DNA from: Arthrobacter sp. Marseille-P9274
GTDB lineage: Bacteria > Actinomycetota > Actinomycetes > Actinomycetales > Micrococcaceae
Assembly (NCBI RefSeq): GCF_946892675.1
Contig: NZ_CAMPOV010000003.1
Span: forward strand, 372,001 to 436,000
Direction: 5' to 3'
Length of the DNA: 64,000 nucleotides
Part shown: positions 63,224 through 64,000 of the stretch, piece by piece
Layout of the letters: each line of letters begins with the position of its first letter
Position numbering within the stretch: position 1 is the stretch's first letter
Notes under the pieces: model-generated
Told to the model about the DNA's origin: nothing
Database searches by the model: none
The model's input: the letters and a program-made list of their open reading frames with translations, nothing else
Position numbers and translations under genes: made by a program

Positions 63224-64000
63224 TCAGAGAGCCCACTCAGCGTTTTGCGCTTTCCTCCTGTTGGACAAATCTTTCGCGAAATCCCTGATGTCTTTCAGAC
63301 GCAGAGCCATCTCAGCAGGTGTCGGAAGAGACTTTTCGTTCCCCTCAGCAGTGGAGTGAACATAGAAATTGTTGACATTCATGCCATCGTTGATGGCCAC
63401 GATGTCCTTCTCTCTTAGCACTAGGAGCGTCCTCAAGTGCTGAGTGGACACTCCCGGTTTGTTCCGTGCCACGATGCCGTTGACGACCAGTTCCTCGACG
63501 ACGTACTCCCAAACCTTACGGAGGTTGTTGGCGAAGTTCTCGCAGGCCCGCGCATATGCTGCATGGTTATGTGCCTCATACAGAGCCTTCGCCTGGGGAT
63601 ACTGCTCGTTTTCGAGCAGTTGCATCAGGGGCTTGTAGCCGCCTTTGGGTGAGCCTGTGCCGGCAATCTGCTGCCCCGTGCCGGTTTCCTCCCGCTGAGT
63701 GATTTCGATGAAGTTGTACTCCACCTTGACCGGTTCCTCAATGCCTTCCCGGATCTGGTCTTCCCTGTCCTTAGTGATGCCCTCGTGCCACAGAACGCTG
63801 GCGAATGGCATGGAGTGGGTAAAAATGATGACCTGTCGGGTACGGGCTTCCTTCACCAGACGTTGAGCAACCTTGATTTGAAATGCCTGGTCCAGGGAGG
63901 TGATGGGGTCGTCAAGGATGATTGCCGAGCCGTCACCGCTAGAAGAAACATCACTGAGGAACGCGGCAATGGACACGGCCCGAAGTTCCCCTTCGCTGAG
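63224..64000 (-). CDS. AAA/ABC-type ATPase, C-terminal part (5' end outside window)
   Basis: There are 258 codons of a protein that continues beyond the right edge. It has the ABC-type signature LSEGELRAVSIAAFL at the window end, then Walker B SAIILDDPITSLDQ and the switch His in IIFTHSMPF. This is the head of an AAA_13/RloC/PrrC-like or OLD-related ATPase. The C-terminal extension (AYARACENFANNLRKVWEYV) resembles that of RloC/PrrC-like anticodon nucleases and similar defence ATPases, but no nuclease triad can be confirmed. It converges on the five-gene operon and is a further defence candidate. Confidence 0.8.
   Translation of the reverse strand, partial: LSEGELRAVSIAAFLSDVSSSGDGSAIILDDPITSLDQAFQIKVAQRLVKEARTRQVIIFTHSMPFASVLWHEGITKDREDQIREGIEEPVKVEYNFIEITQREETGTGQQIAGTGSPKGGYKPLMQLLENEQYPQAKALYEAHNHAAYARACENFANNLRKVWEYVVEELVVNGIVARNKPGVSTQHLRTLLVLREKDIVAINDGMNVNNFYVHSTAEGNEKSLPTPAEMALRLKDIRDFAKDLSNRRKAQNAEWAL

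Noticed and set aside
1-64000. CRISPR array, tRNA, rRNA or transposase genes
   Set aside because: I read both strands for regularly spaced repeats, clover-leaf consensus boxes and DDE/tyrosine recombinase motifs. None was found beyond the dispersed motif already described.

Overview
The window looks like an accessory region of a high-GC Gram-positive chromosome, most likely a Micrococcaceae actinobacterium (Arthrobacter, Pseudarthrobacter or Sinomonas type). This is inferred from GC-rich codon use, frequent GTG starts, DtxR/IdeR-type iron boxes (TTAGGTTAGG half-sites) and gene families typical of that group. I saw no rRNA, tRNA, CRISPR array or recognisable transposase or integrase.

Layout. 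1-10.4 kb: the end of a multicopper-oxidase-like gene, a convergent membrane-anchored protein, a YjbR/MmcQ protein, an acyl-CoA desaturase, several small unknown proteins and a glycogen-debranching-type glucosidase. 10.5-15.8 kb: an iron module with two iron boxes, an iron-box-linked unknown gene, a DUF1540 protein, a decayed efeB fragment and an intact efeUOB ferrous-iron operon preceded by a 27-codon leader ORF. 16.1-27.9 kb: a catabolic module with two related IclR regulators at its ends, two SDRs, two KstD-like flavin desaturases, a Dabb-fold protein, an MHS-type transporter and a three-component P450 system. Its content fits aromatisation of a cyclohexanecarboxylate-type ring to 4-hydroxybenzoate (chc-like). 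28.4-30.1 kb: an Old Yellow Enzyme with a divergent frameshifted arsR. 30.2-34.0 kb: a decayed block (response regulator, histidine kinase, phosphodiester glycosidase, glycosyltransferase) in which every gene carries indels or truncation.

35.2-64 kb is a defence island: an intact type I Wadjet operon (jetABCD), a wrecked McrBC locus, a 1720-residue helicase with a Vsr/DUF559-like nuclease domain, and a tight five-gene operon (SNF2-like helicase, DUF4391, N6-adenine methyltransferase, type III Res-like helicase-nuclease, GmrSD-like DUF262/DUF1524). A convergent AAA ATPase runs off the right edge.

The most unusual non-genic feature is a 20-bp motif, RCCGATAACGGCGCATATGA. It occurs at least seven times between 2.3 and 30.2 kb, always intergenic and always in the same orientation. 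The copies divide the left half into intact functional modules, as repeated attachment sites or cassette borders would. No copy was seen in the defence island.
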